From Clostridiales bacterium (lineage in GTDB: Bacteria; Bacillota; Clostridia; Lachnospirales; Lachnospiraceae): a stretch of DNA of 64,000 bases. The translations under genes were made by a program, and so were the position numbers. Location of the stretch: NCBI GenBank assembly GCA_029227635.1, contig JAQYAH010000005.1:1-64000 (forward strand), in the 5' to 3' direction. Shown piece by piece: positions 44,474 through 51,951 of this stretch (positions are counted from its first letter, which is position 1; every line of letters begins with the position of its first letter). The notes beneath the pieces were generated by a model. That model saw only the letters and a list, made by a program, of their open reading frames with translations. It was not told where the DNA came from and made no database searches.

Positions 44474-45412
44474 ATGGCTTTAGTCACAACAACAGAAATG
44501 TTCCGCAAGGCATATGAAGAAGGATATGCTATCGGTGCATTTAATGTTAACAACATGGAAATTGTACAGGGAATCGTAGAAGCTGCCAACGAGCTTAAGT
44601 CACCGGTTATCCTTCAGGTTTCTGCAGGTGCAAGAAAGTACGCTAATCACACTTATCTTACTAAACTTGTTGAAGCTGCAATTGCGGAGTCCGATATTCC
44701 TATCGCTCTCCACCTCGATCACGGTGACAGCTTTGAACTCTGCAAGGATTGCATCGACGGCGGATTCACATCAGTAATGATCGACGGCTCCAAATACGGA
44801 TTCGAAGAGAATATTGAACTTACAAAGAAGGTTGTTGAATATGCTCACGCTCACGGCGTGGTTGTTGAAGCTGAGCTTGGCAAACTGGCAGGTATTGAGG
44901 ATGATGTAAACGTATCTGATGCAGATGCTCAGTTTACAAATCCTAACGAAGTAGAAGAATTTGTAACCAGAACCGGTGTGGATTCTCTAGCGATCGCAAT
45001 CGGAACCAGCCATGGCGCATACAAGTTTAAGCCCGGCCAGAAACCCCAGTTAAGATTTGATATTCTTGATGAAGTTGCAAGAAGACTTCCCGGATTCCCT
45101 ATCGTACTTCACGGTGCTTCTTCAGTTTCTCAGGAATACGTTAAGATCATTCAGGAGAACGGTGGTAACCTTGCGGATGCTATCGGTATTCCAGAAGATA
45201 TGCTCAGACAGGCAGCCAAGTCTGCAGTTTGTAAGATCAACATCGATTCAGACTTAAGACTTGCAATGACAGCAGGTATCAGAAAGGTTCTCTTCGAGAA
45301 GCCCGAGGCATTCGATCCCAGAGAGTATCTCAAGGTTGGACGTGCGAATGTTAAAGATGTAGTTGCTCATAAGATCAAGACAGTTCTTGGCAGCGAAGGC
45401 AAAGCATTATAA
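44474..45412 (+). CDS. fba: Class II fructose-1,6-bisphosphate aldolase
   Basis: This zinc-dependent glycolytic aldolase splits fructose 1,6-bisphosphate into dihydroxyacetone phosphate and glyceraldehyde 3-phosphate. The 312 residues carry GAFNVNNMEIVQGIVEAA, the HLDHGDS motif with metal ligand and catalytic Asp, VVEAELGKLAGIEDDV, AIAIGTSHGAYK with another metal histidine, and VLHGASSVS. The terminator after it and the AGGAGG site before it are strong, as expected for a highly expressed enzyme. Confidence 0.96.
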   Translation: MALVTTTEMFRKAYEEGYAIGAFNVNNMEIVQGIVEAANELKSPVILQVSAGARKYANHTYLTKLVEAAIAESDIPIALHLDHGDSFELCKDCIDGGFTSVMIDGSKYGFEENIELTKKVVEYAHAHGVVVEAELGKLAGIEDDVNVSDADAQFTNPNEVEEFVTRTGVDSLAIAIGTSHGAYKFKPGQKPQLRFDILDEVARRLPGFPIVLHGASSVSQEYVKIIQENGGNLADAIGIPEDMLRQAAKSAVCKINIDSDLRLAMTAGIRKVLFEKPEAFDPREYLKVGRANVKDVVAHKIKTVLGSEGKAL

Positions 45413-45426
45413 TCTGTTTTTTCTGC

Positions 45427-45461
45427 GGCAGTGTCGGCGTTAAGCCGCACTGCCATTTTTT
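45427..45461 (+). terminator. Rho-independent terminator of fba
   Basis: GGCAGTG/CACTGCC with an inner CGGC/GCCG pair form a long GC-rich hairpin followed by ATTTTTT. The DUF5662 gene begins right after. Confidence 0.9.
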
Positions 45462-45472
45462 AAGGTGTGATT

Positions 45473-46111
45473 TTGGTAAACTATTTTAGAAATACGATCA
45501 ATCATTTTAAGACTATTACCAGACATAAACTGCTGGTTATGGAAGGGTGCTTTAAGGTTGGGCTTTATCGTCAGGGTATCCTTCACGATCTTTCGAAATA
45601 TACCCCCTCTGAGTTTTTTGTGGGATGCAAATACTATCAGGGAGACAGAAGCCCTAACAATGCAGAGAGAGAGACTAAAGGCGTGTCCACCGCCTGGCTT
45701 CACCACAAGGGTCGAAATAAACACCATTATGAGTACTGGATTGATTACAATATTGAAGCGGGGATGGGGCTGAAAGGAATGTACATGCCGGTAAGGTATG
45801 TGGTGGAAATGTTTATGGATCGTATTGCCGCATCTAAGAATTATCAGGGTTCTTTGTATAAAGACAGCAGCCCTTTGGAATATTACAGAAGAGGTCCTGC
45901 GGATGAGCTGATTCATCCTGACAGCAGAAGGCTTTTGGAGAAGCTTCTCCTGATGCTGGCTAATCAGGGAGAAGAGGTGACGTTTGCATATATAAGACAA
46001 AAACTTCTTCCAAATGCCTCAAGGTATGATCGTAACAGTCGATTGAGATATCAGCTTTCAAGAAAAAAGAAAATCGCAGCCAATAAAGGCTGCGTTGTCA
46101 GAACATATTAA
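45473..46111 (+). CDS. DUF5662 family protein
   Basis: This is a 212-residue soluble protein of the DUF5662 family, found mainly in Firmicutes. The N-terminal part has GILHDLSKYTPSEFF and the middle LHHKGRNKHHYEYW. These histidine/aspartate clusters look like a metal-binding helical (HD-like) site, which is my inference. The TTG at 45473, six bases after AAGGTG, is preferred over the ORF-track GTG at 45467, which overlaps the AAGGTG site itself. It directly follows the fba terminator, so it may be expressed by read-through or by an unseen promoter. Confidence 0.78.
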   Translation: MVNYFRNTINHFKTITRHKLLVMEGCFKVGLYRQGILHDLSKYTPSEFFVGCKYYQGDRSPNNAERETKGVSTAWLHHKGRNKHHYEYWIDYNIEAGMGLKGMYMPVRYVVEMFMDRIAASKNYQGSLYKDSSPLEYYRRGPADELIHPDSRRLLEKLLLMLANQGEEVTFAYIRQKLLPNASRYDRNSRLRYQLSRKKKIAANKGCVVRTY

Positions 46112-46115
46112 ACTT

Positions 46116-46137
46116 CCTTGTTTGACAAGGTATTATT
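46116..46137 (+). terminator. Weak hairpin after the DUF5662 gene
   Basis: CCTTGT-TTG-ACAAGG followed by TATTATT. The stem is short. A second inverted repeat (CGCAGCC..GGCTGCG) lies within the last codons of the gene. Confidence 0.4.
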
Positions 46138-46172
46138 CTGCTGATAAACTAAAATATCAGGGCAATTGCCGG

Positions 46173-46415
46173 CTATTTCTCATCTGAGGAGTCTGAACCA
46201 TCCATTGAATTTGCGGATACATCATCTTTCATTCTTCTGTAGATTAGCATATAAATGTACATGAATACAGGGATGATAACAGTTGCAACCACAGATAGTG
46301 AGAACATTCTCATAGTAGCTGTATTGTCGGTAATTGCAAAGAATAATGTTGCCCCATAGAGCCCTGCAAGAATAACAACGGCGATCATGGCGACGATTCG
46401 TTTGATTTTATCCAT
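46173..46415 (-). CDS. Small two-helix membrane protein of unknown function
   Basis: This 80-residue protein is read on the minus strand. It has a short basic N-terminus, two membrane helices (IVAMIAVVILAGLYGATLFFAI and MFSLSVVATVIIPVFMYIYMLIY) and a polar tail ending in SMDGSDSSDEK. The positive-inside pattern fits both ends in the cytoplasm. AAAGGAT precedes the ATG, which diverges from thrS. I recognise no family beyond small clostridial membrane proteins. Confidence 0.72.
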   Translation of the reverse strand: MDKIKRIVAMIAVVILAGLYGATLFFAITDNTATMRMFSLSVVATVIIPVFMYIYMLIYRRMKDDVSANSMDGSDSSDEK

Positions 46416-46506
46416 AGTAAGATCCTTTCCGAATTTCTTTAGTAATTATAGTATAAATAAGGGAATAAGGAAAGAATATATAATAAAAGAGAGGAGACGC
46501 AAGTAA

Positions 46507-48468
46507 ATGAAAATCACATTGAAAGACGGAAGTGTCAGAGAGTATGCTGCACCTATGACGGTTTATGAAATTGCAGCAGATATCAGCGAAGGACTGGCAC
46601 GCAATGCCACTACAGGTAAGATAGATGGGAAAGTGGTGGATCTGCGAACTACCGTTGATAGTGACTGCTGTCTCGAAATCCTGACTGTTAAAGATCCTGA
46701 GGGTCTTGCTACCCTGCGTCATACAACATCCCATGTAATGGCTGAGGCAGTCCTCAACCTTTTCCCTGATGCCAAAGTAGCTATCGGACCTTCTATCGAT
46801 ACCGGTTTCTATTACGACTTCGAACACGCACCTTTTACAAGAGAGGATCTCGATAAGATTGAGGCTGAGATGAAGCGTATCATCAAGAAGGGCTGTAAGC
46901 TGGAGAAGTTTATTCTTCCCAGAAATGAAGCAATTGACAGAATGACGTCAGAGGAAGAACCCTATAAGGTTGAACTCATCCAGGATCTTCCCGAGGATGC
47001 GATCATTTCCTTCTATTCACAGGGCGGATTCACTGACCTTTGTGCAGGTCCTCACCTTATGAATACAAAGCAGATCAAAGCTTTCAAGCTTCTTTCATCT
47101 TCAGGTGCATACTGGAGAGGTGATGAGCACCGCCAGATGCTTACCCGTATCTACGGCACAGCTTTTCCCACTAAGGAAGAACTGGAAGAGCATCTTAAAG
47201 CGCTTGAAGAAGCCAAGAAGAGAGATCACAACAAGCTTGGCAGAGAGATGGGGCTTTTCACAACGGTTGATGTTATCGGACAGGGACTTCCTCTTTTTAC
47301 ACCCAAGGGAACCAAGATGATTCAGAAGCTTCAGCGTTGGATAGAGGATCTTGAGGATAATGAATGGGGTTATGTTCGTACCAGAACTCCCCTTATGGCA
47401 AAGTCAGATCTCTACAAGATCTCCGGACACTGGGATCATTACATGGATGGAATGTTCATTCTCAACCAGGAGTCTGAAGGCAAGGAAGTAATGGCTCTGC
47501 GTCCTATGACCTGTCCTTTCCAGTACTATGTATACATGAACGATCAGCATTCATACAGGGATCTGCCCTACAGAATGAGTGAGACTTCAACACTTTTCCG
47601 AAATGAGGATTCCGGCGAGATGCACGGACTTACAAGAGTGCGTCAGTTCACTATCACTGAGGCTCATATAATAATGAGACCTGATCAGGCAGAACAGGAA
47701 CTCACAGCTTGTGTTGAACTTGCAAACTATGTAATGAAAACCCTTGGACTTGACGGAGATGTTAAATACCGCCTTTCCAAGTGGGATCCCAACAATAAAG
47801 AGAAGTACCTTGGAGACGAAGAGTATTGGAACAGTACTCAGGATTACCTCAGAAATGTCATGATCAAGAATGGCATTAAATTTGATGAAGCTGACGATGA
47901 GGCAGCTTTCTACGGGCCTAAGATCGATATTCAGGCCAAGAATGTTTACGGCAAGGAAGATACAATGGTAACTATTCAGCTTGACTGCGCTTCCGCAGAA
48001 AAGTTCGGAATGTACTATATCGATGAAACCGGAGCTAAGACACGTCCCTGGATCATTCACCGTACATCTATGGGTTGTTATGAGCGCACCCTTGCATGGC
48101 TTATCGAACACTATGCCGGAAAATTCCCTACATGGTTATGTCCTGAGCAGGTTAGAGTTCTTCCTATTTCTGAGAAATACTCCGACTATGCCAACCAGGT
48201 TCTTGCCCGCTTAAGAAAAGCCGGAATCGATGCAACTGTGGATAACAGAAGTGAGAAGATCGGATACAAGATCCGCGAAGCCAGAAAGGCAAGACTTCCT
48301 TACATGTTGGTTGTCGGGGCTAAGGAAGAAGAGGAGAAGGTTGTTTCAGTAAGAAGCAGATTCCTTGGAGACGAGGGACAGAAAGATCTTGATGTATTCA
48401 TAAGCGATATCCTTGAGGAAATCCGTACTAAAGCTATCAGAGAAGAGTATAAAGAAGAGTCCAAATAA
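46507..48468 (+). CDS. thrS: Threonyl-tRNA synthetase
   Basis: ThrRS charges tRNA-Thr. The 653-residue protein has the TGS domain (MKITLKDGSVREY), the editing domain with TTSHVMAEAVLNLF, and the class II core. Core features are ALRPMTCPFQYYVYM, motif 2 LFRNEDSGEMHGLTRVRQF, TEAHI and motif 3 HRTSMGCYERTLAWLIEHYAG. A C-terminal anticodon domain follows (VRVLPISEKYSDYANQVL). The leader is short (TATAAT only about 25 bases before the ATG), leaving no room for the T-box riboswitch common before Firmicutes thrS. Confidence 0.96.
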   Translation: MKITLKDGSVREYAAPMTVYEIAADISEGLARNATTGKIDGKVVDLRTTVDSDCCLEILTVKDPEGLATLRHTTSHVMAEAVLNLFPDAKVAIGPSIDTGFYYDFEHAPFTREDLDKIEAEMKRIIKKGCKLEKFILPRNEAIDRMTSEEEPYKVELIQDLPEDAIISFYSQGGFTDLCAGPHLMNTKQIKAFKLLSSSGAYWRGDEHRQMLTRIYGTAFPTKEELEEHLKALEEAKKRDHNKLGREMGLFTTVDVIGQGLPLFTPKGTKMIQKLQRWIEDLEDNEWGYVRTRTPLMAKSDLYKISGHWDHYMDGMFILNQESEGKEVMALRPMTCPFQYYVYMNDQHSYRDLPYRMSETSTLFRNEDSGEMHGLTRVRQFTITEAHIIMRPDQAEQELTACVELANYVMKTLGLDGDVKYRLSKWDPNNKEKYLGDEEYWNSTQDYLRNVMIKNGIKFDEADDEAAFYGPKIDIQAKNVYGKEDTMVTIQLDCASAEKFGMYYIDETGAKTRPWIIHRTSMGCYERTLAWLIEHYAGKFPTWLCPEQVRVLPISEKYSDYANQVLARLRKAGIDATVDNRSEKIGYKIREARKARLPYMLVVGAKEEEEKVVSVRSRFLGDEGQKDLDVFISDILEEIRTKAIREEYKEESK

Positions 48469-48470
48469 GC

Positions 48471-49775
48471 ATGGAAGAATTCGATTACAGCAAGATTGGA
48501 AATCAAAAATCAAAGATTAGAGCCAGCTTTACCAGGGGGTTGACAAACTTCCTGGTAGTGGCTGCTTGTATTGCACTGTATTTTGTTCTGGCGAACATAT
48601 CCCACATCTATGCAGGACTAAGTCTTGTGGTGAGCACCCTTGCACCTGTATGGTACGGCTGTGTGTTTGCTTACCTGCTTATGCCCATAGTGAGGAAAGT
48701 AGAGAAGTTTCTGACGGCGAAGTTCGAGAAGAAAGCGGCGGATAAGAAGAAATTTCAAAGACGGATCCGAATGGCAGGAATACTTGTAGCGATAATGGTC
48801 CTTATCTTTATCATTGTGCTCCTTTTCAACATGATCATTCCTGAACTGGTGAGGACAATAAGACGTCTTATCTTCATCCTGCCCAGAGAGCTGAATGCAC
48901 TGGTAGAAAAAGTTCAGGAGATCGATACCAAGAGCCAGCTGGGTATTATTGCCAAGACCCTTGTGGAGAAAGCTAATGAGTTTTTGCAGCAGTGGTTGAA
49001 AACCGATCTTTGGACAAAACTGAATACCATTATGGAATCTCTGGCTGAGGGTCTGTTCAGTGTTGTTGGAACAATTTTTGATATGATAATCGGTGTGATC
49101 ATTGCAGCTTATATTCTTGGATCAAAGGAACGATTTACGGCAGGGGCAAAGAAGCTTCTTTTTGCCATCGTTCCAAATGAGAAGGCTAACTTTATTCTTC
49201 ATCTCACAAGAAAAAGCAACCAGATCTTTGGGGGATTCATCAGCGGAAAAATCATAGACTCTCTTATCATTGGAGTTCTGTGTTTTCTTGGAATGTCGAT
49301 TTTTGGGTTCTCTGAGTCCAACACCCTTCTGGTTTCCGTGATCATAGGTGTGACCAACGTCATACCGTTTTTTGGTCCATACATCGGTGCAGTGCCTTCT
49401 GTTTTGCTGATTGCACTGGAAGACCCGATTCAGGGTCTGTACTTTGCAATTTTCGTATTGCTTTTGCAGCAGCTGGACGGTAACTATATTGGACCGAAGA
49501 TCCTTGGGGATTCCACAGGATTATCACCTTTTTGGGTGGTGGTTTCAATTCTGCTGTTCGGGGGACTCTTTGGTTTTATCGGAATGCTTTTCGGTGTTCC
49601 GGTTTTTGCAGTGATTTCCTATACCGTAAATCTGATTGTCGATGATCGGTTGAAACGCAAAAAGATATCCACAGATCCTGAGAAATATGTGGATCTTATT
49701 AGTATTGACGATCAGGGCAAAATGAATCAACGAATAAAAGGGGGCACAGACGATGCCAATAAGAGTGCAGAGTGA
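48471..49775 (+). CDS. AI-2E family transporter (UPF0118)
   Basis: This 434-residue polytopic membrane protein belongs to the AI-2E/PerM exporter superfamily. It has two N-terminal helices and a cytosolic or peripheral helical region (about 120-190). Paired membrane segments follow (IIGVIIAAYILGSKE, GFISGKIIDSLIIGVLCFLGM), with the family motifs TNVIPFFGPYIGAVPS and QQLDGNYIGPKILGDSTGL, and a final FGGLFGFIGMLFGVP. The substrate is unknown, since members include Na+/H+ antiporters as well as signal exporters. It starts 2 bases after thrS and overlaps metA by 23 bases. Confidence 0.9.
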   Translation: MEEFDYSKIGNQKSKIRASFTRGLTNFLVVAACIALYFVLANISHIYAGLSLVVSTLAPVWYGCVFAYLLMPIVRKVEKFLTAKFEKKAADKKKFQRRIRMAGILVAIMVLIFIIVLLFNMIIPELVRTIRRLIFILPRELNALVEKVQEIDTKSQLGIIAKTLVEKANEFLQQWLKTDLWTKLNTIMESLAEGLFSVVGTIFDMIIGVIIAAYILGSKERFTAGAKKLLFAIVPNEKANFILHLTRKSNQIFGGFISGKIIDSLIIGVLCFLGMSIFGFSESNTLLVSVIIGVTNVIPFFGPYIGAVPSVLLIALEDPIQGLYFAIFVLLLQQLDGNYIGPKILGDSTGLSPFWVVVSILLFGGLFGFIGMLFGVPVFAVISYTVNLIVDDRLKRKKISTDPEKYVDLISIDDQGKMNQRIKGGTDDANKSAE

Positions 49776-50658
49776 TCTACCTGCTCTTGAGATACTTGAA
49801 AGAGAAAATGTTTTTGTAATGGATGAGACCCGGGCGCTTCACCAGGATATTCGTCCTCTTAAGATAATTCTTTTAAACCTTATGCCTCTCAAGGAGGACA
49901 CAGAGCTGCAGCTTATCAGATCTCTCTCAAACACACCACTGCAGGTGGATCTGAGTTTTTTAACCACTGCAACCCATGAGGCCAGCCACACATCGGCAAG
50001 CCATATCAACAAATTCTATGAGCGCTATGAAAATATCAAACACAACAAATATGATGGAATGATCATCACCGGAGCGCCGATAGAACTTTTGGAGTTTGAG
50101 GAAGTGGATTACTGGCCTGAACTGACAGAGATATTTGAGTGGACCAAAACCCATGTCACCTCAACTCTTTTCCTTTGCTGGGGTGCTCAGGCGGGGCTTT
50201 ACTATTTCTATGGAATCCAGAAAGTCCTTATGGATAAAAAGCTTTTCGGAATCTTTGAGAATAGAGTAATGAACCGTAAGACGCCTCTTGTAAGAGGTTA
50301 CGATGATGTGTTCATGGCTCCTCATTCCAGATATACAACTATAAGAAAAGAAGATATCGAGGCGGATGATCGCCTGACAATCCTTGCGGAATCTGAGGAG
50401 GCGGGAGTATCTTTAGTCATTGCGGAGGACGGGAAAAGAATTTTCAGCATGGGACATCCGGAATATGACAGAATCACTCTGGATAAAGAATACAAGCGGG
50501 ATCTGGCCAAAGGCCTGGACATAGATATGCCCAAGAACTATTATCCCGGAGATGATCCCAATAACAGGCCGGTTCTTTCCTGGAGGGCACATGCCAATAC
50601 CCTTTATTCAAACTGGCTGAATTACTATGTATATCAGGTTACTCCTTACGAGTTATAG
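49753..50658 (+). CDS. metAA: Homoserine O-acetyltransferase (MetA family)
   Basis: This enzyme activates homoserine for methionine synthesis. The 301-residue MetA-type protein has the catalytic cysteine at 142 (FLCWGAQAGL) and His235/Glu237 (SMGHPEYD). Residue 111 is glutamate (GAPIELLEFEEV). In characterised MetA enzymes Glu111 goes with acetyl-CoA use and Gly111 with succinyl-CoA, so acetyl transfer is predicted. The ATG lies 23 bases inside the AI-2E gene. No SAM riboswitch can be placed here. Confidence 0.9.
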   Translation: MPIRVQSDLPALEILERENVFVMDETRALHQDIRPLKIILLNLMPLKEDTELQLIRSLSNTPLQVDLSFLTTATHEASHTSASHINKFYERYENIKHNKYDGMIITGAPIELLEFEEVDYWPELTEIFEWTKTHVTSTLFLCWGAQAGLYYFYGIQKVLMDKKLFGIFENRVMNRKTPLVRGYDDVFMAPHSRYTTIRKEDIEADDRLTILAESEEAGVSLVIAEDGKRIFSMGHPEYDRITLDKEYKRDLAKGLDIDMPKNYYPGDDPNNRPVLSWRAHANTLYSNWLNYYVYQVTPYEL

Positions 50659-50676
50659 ATCTTTTTGAGGTGATCA

Positions 50677-51225
50677 ATGGAAGTTAATAAAAGCAACAGA
50701 ATCTGGATAGCCCTCCTTGTAGTTGTAGCTATAATAGGGGCAGGTCTTATGACAGTTTCTGCATTTAATAAGCAGAAAGCAGATCAGGCGGATGCCGACA
50801 CCACAAAAAGTTCCCGTTCAATCAGGCTATACGATAAGGATGGGGCACCTATTGAGCTTGTGGAGGGTGACGGACGGCCGATGATAATTTACGTCTTCAC
50901 TATCAGCAAAAACAGCGCCCACTACAAGGAAGATCTTCTTGCACTGGAAGAGGCCTACAATGAATATGGAGATGAGATTGATATCATAGCTATAAACTCC
51001 ATCAGATATGAGGTGGCTGCAGTTGAGGCCGTTCAGGATAATATTGACGAATTGAATCTGTCCTTCAAAGTGCTCTACGATACAGATAAGCTAACGAAAG
51101 ACAGATATGGTCTGAAACAGAGACCGTCCACTGTTCTTTTTAATAGAGATGGAGAACAGGTGGATATCTATACCGAAGCATTGGATCACACGAAGCTTCT
51201 TGAACTCATGATGGAGATAAAATAA
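50677..51225 (+). CDS. Membrane-anchored thioredoxin-like protein without CxxC
   Basis: This 182-residue protein has an N-terminal membrane anchor (about 9-29) and an extracellular thioredoxin-like domain. SIRLYDKDGAPIEL and MIIYVFTISKNSAHYKEDLLALEEAY match the strand-helix that normally carries WCxxC, and LKQRPSTVLFNRDGEQV matches the cis-proline segment. Both active-site cysteines are missing and the protein contains no cysteine, so it cannot be a thiol oxidoreductase. A binding or structural role is likelier. It follows metA by 18 bases and ends the thrS-metA run at a strong terminator. Confidence 0.75.
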   Translation: MEVNKSNRIWIALLVVVAIIGAGLMTVSAFNKQKADQADADTTKSSRSIRLYDKDGAPIELVEGDGRPMIIYVFTISKNSAHYKEDLLALEEAYNEYGDEIDIIAINSIRYEVAAVEAVQDNIDELNLSFKVLYDTDKLTKDRYGLKQRPSTVLFNRDGEQVDIYTEALDHTKLLELMMEIK

Positions 51226-51236
51226 CACGCACTTTA

Positions 51237-51267
51237 TTCCCCGAACTACTGGTTCGGGGAATTTTTA
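51237..51267 (+). terminator. Rho-independent terminator after the thioredoxin-like gene
   Basis: TTCCCCGAAC and GTTCGGGGAA form a perfect 10-bp stem, followed by TTTTT. Confidence 0.93.
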
Positions 51268-51302
51268 TGGTTGAAAAAGCAACCTGAAGATAATCTTAAG
51301 AT

Positions 51303-51330
51303 ACATCCGGGGGCACTTGACATCCGGGGG
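51303..51330 (+). repeat. Pair of 11-base direct repeats upstream of dut
   Basis: ACATCCGGGGG occurs at 51303 and 51320, 17 bases apart. It lies between the preceding terminator and dut (ATG 51416). Possible protein-binding sites, with no family assigned. Confidence 0.5.
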
Positions 51331-51415
51331 GAAATGCTTAAAAATAAGCGCAACGGCAGAAAAATTTTAATAATAACTTGTTTTTTAGATAGAATCAAAG
51401 ACAGAGGGAAGAATA

Positions 51416-51925
51416 ATGAAGGATATAATTAGGTTTGAGAAGGTTTCGGAATCAAATTTCGTCAAGGAGCTTATTTCAGCTTTTGGTGTGGATGAGACAG
51501 CTGCAAAGGAGATTTTCAGAGAACTACCTTTGCCGAGAAGAGCGACTGTGGGCTCTGCCGGCTACGACTTCTTTTCTCCGGTAGACCTGAATGTTGCTCC
51601 GGGGGAGACCATAACCATTCCAACCGGAATCAGAGCTAAGATGAGAGATGACTGTGTTCTCATGCTTTTTCCCAGAAGCGGACTTGGTTTTAAATACAGA
51701 ATGCAGCTGAATAACACCGTTGGAATTATCGACAGTGATTACTATTATTCGGATAATGAAGGGCATATCTTTGTGAGAATCACTAATGACACTAATCAAA
51801 ATAAGGAATTGCAGGTGAGTCAATTCAGTGGATTTGTTCAGGGGATATTTATCCCTTACCTGCTGACAGAAGATGATTCTGCTACTATGAAACGTAATGG
51901 TGGCTTTGGAAGCACAACTCGATAA
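51416..51925 (+). CDS. dut: dUTP diphosphatase
   Basis: Dut hydrolyses dUTP to dUMP, keeping uracil out of DNA and feeding dTMP synthesis. This 169-residue trimeric-type dUTPase shows motif 1 GSAGYDFFSP, motif 2 PRSGLG, motif 3 NTVGIIDSDYY with the catalytic Asp and substrate Tyr, and motif 5 RNGGFGSTTR. The first 35 residues are an extra N-terminal extension beyond the usual start. It stands between a terminator and the large ChW protein gene, 26 bases away. Confidence 0.92.
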   Translation: MKDIIRFEKVSESNFVKELISAFGVDETAAKEIFRELPLPRRATVGSAGYDFFSPVDLNVAPGETITIPTGIRAKMRDDCVLMLFPRSGLGFKYRMQLNNTVGIIDSDYYYSDNEGHIFVRITNDTNQNKELQVSQFSGFVQGIFIPYLLTEDDSATMKRNGGFGSTTR

Positions 51926-51951
51926 TTGAGAGTGAAAATGGAGAGTTTGAG

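Noticed and set aside
46070-46130. Short inverted repeats as a CRISPR or mobile-element end
   Set aside because: Only two small, unrelated stems occur, with no repeat-spacer pattern, target duplication or transposase nearby.
51268-51415. Riboswitch or small RNA upstream of dut
   Set aside because: Apart from the two G-rich direct repeats, I see no conserved riboswitch core or stable long stem.
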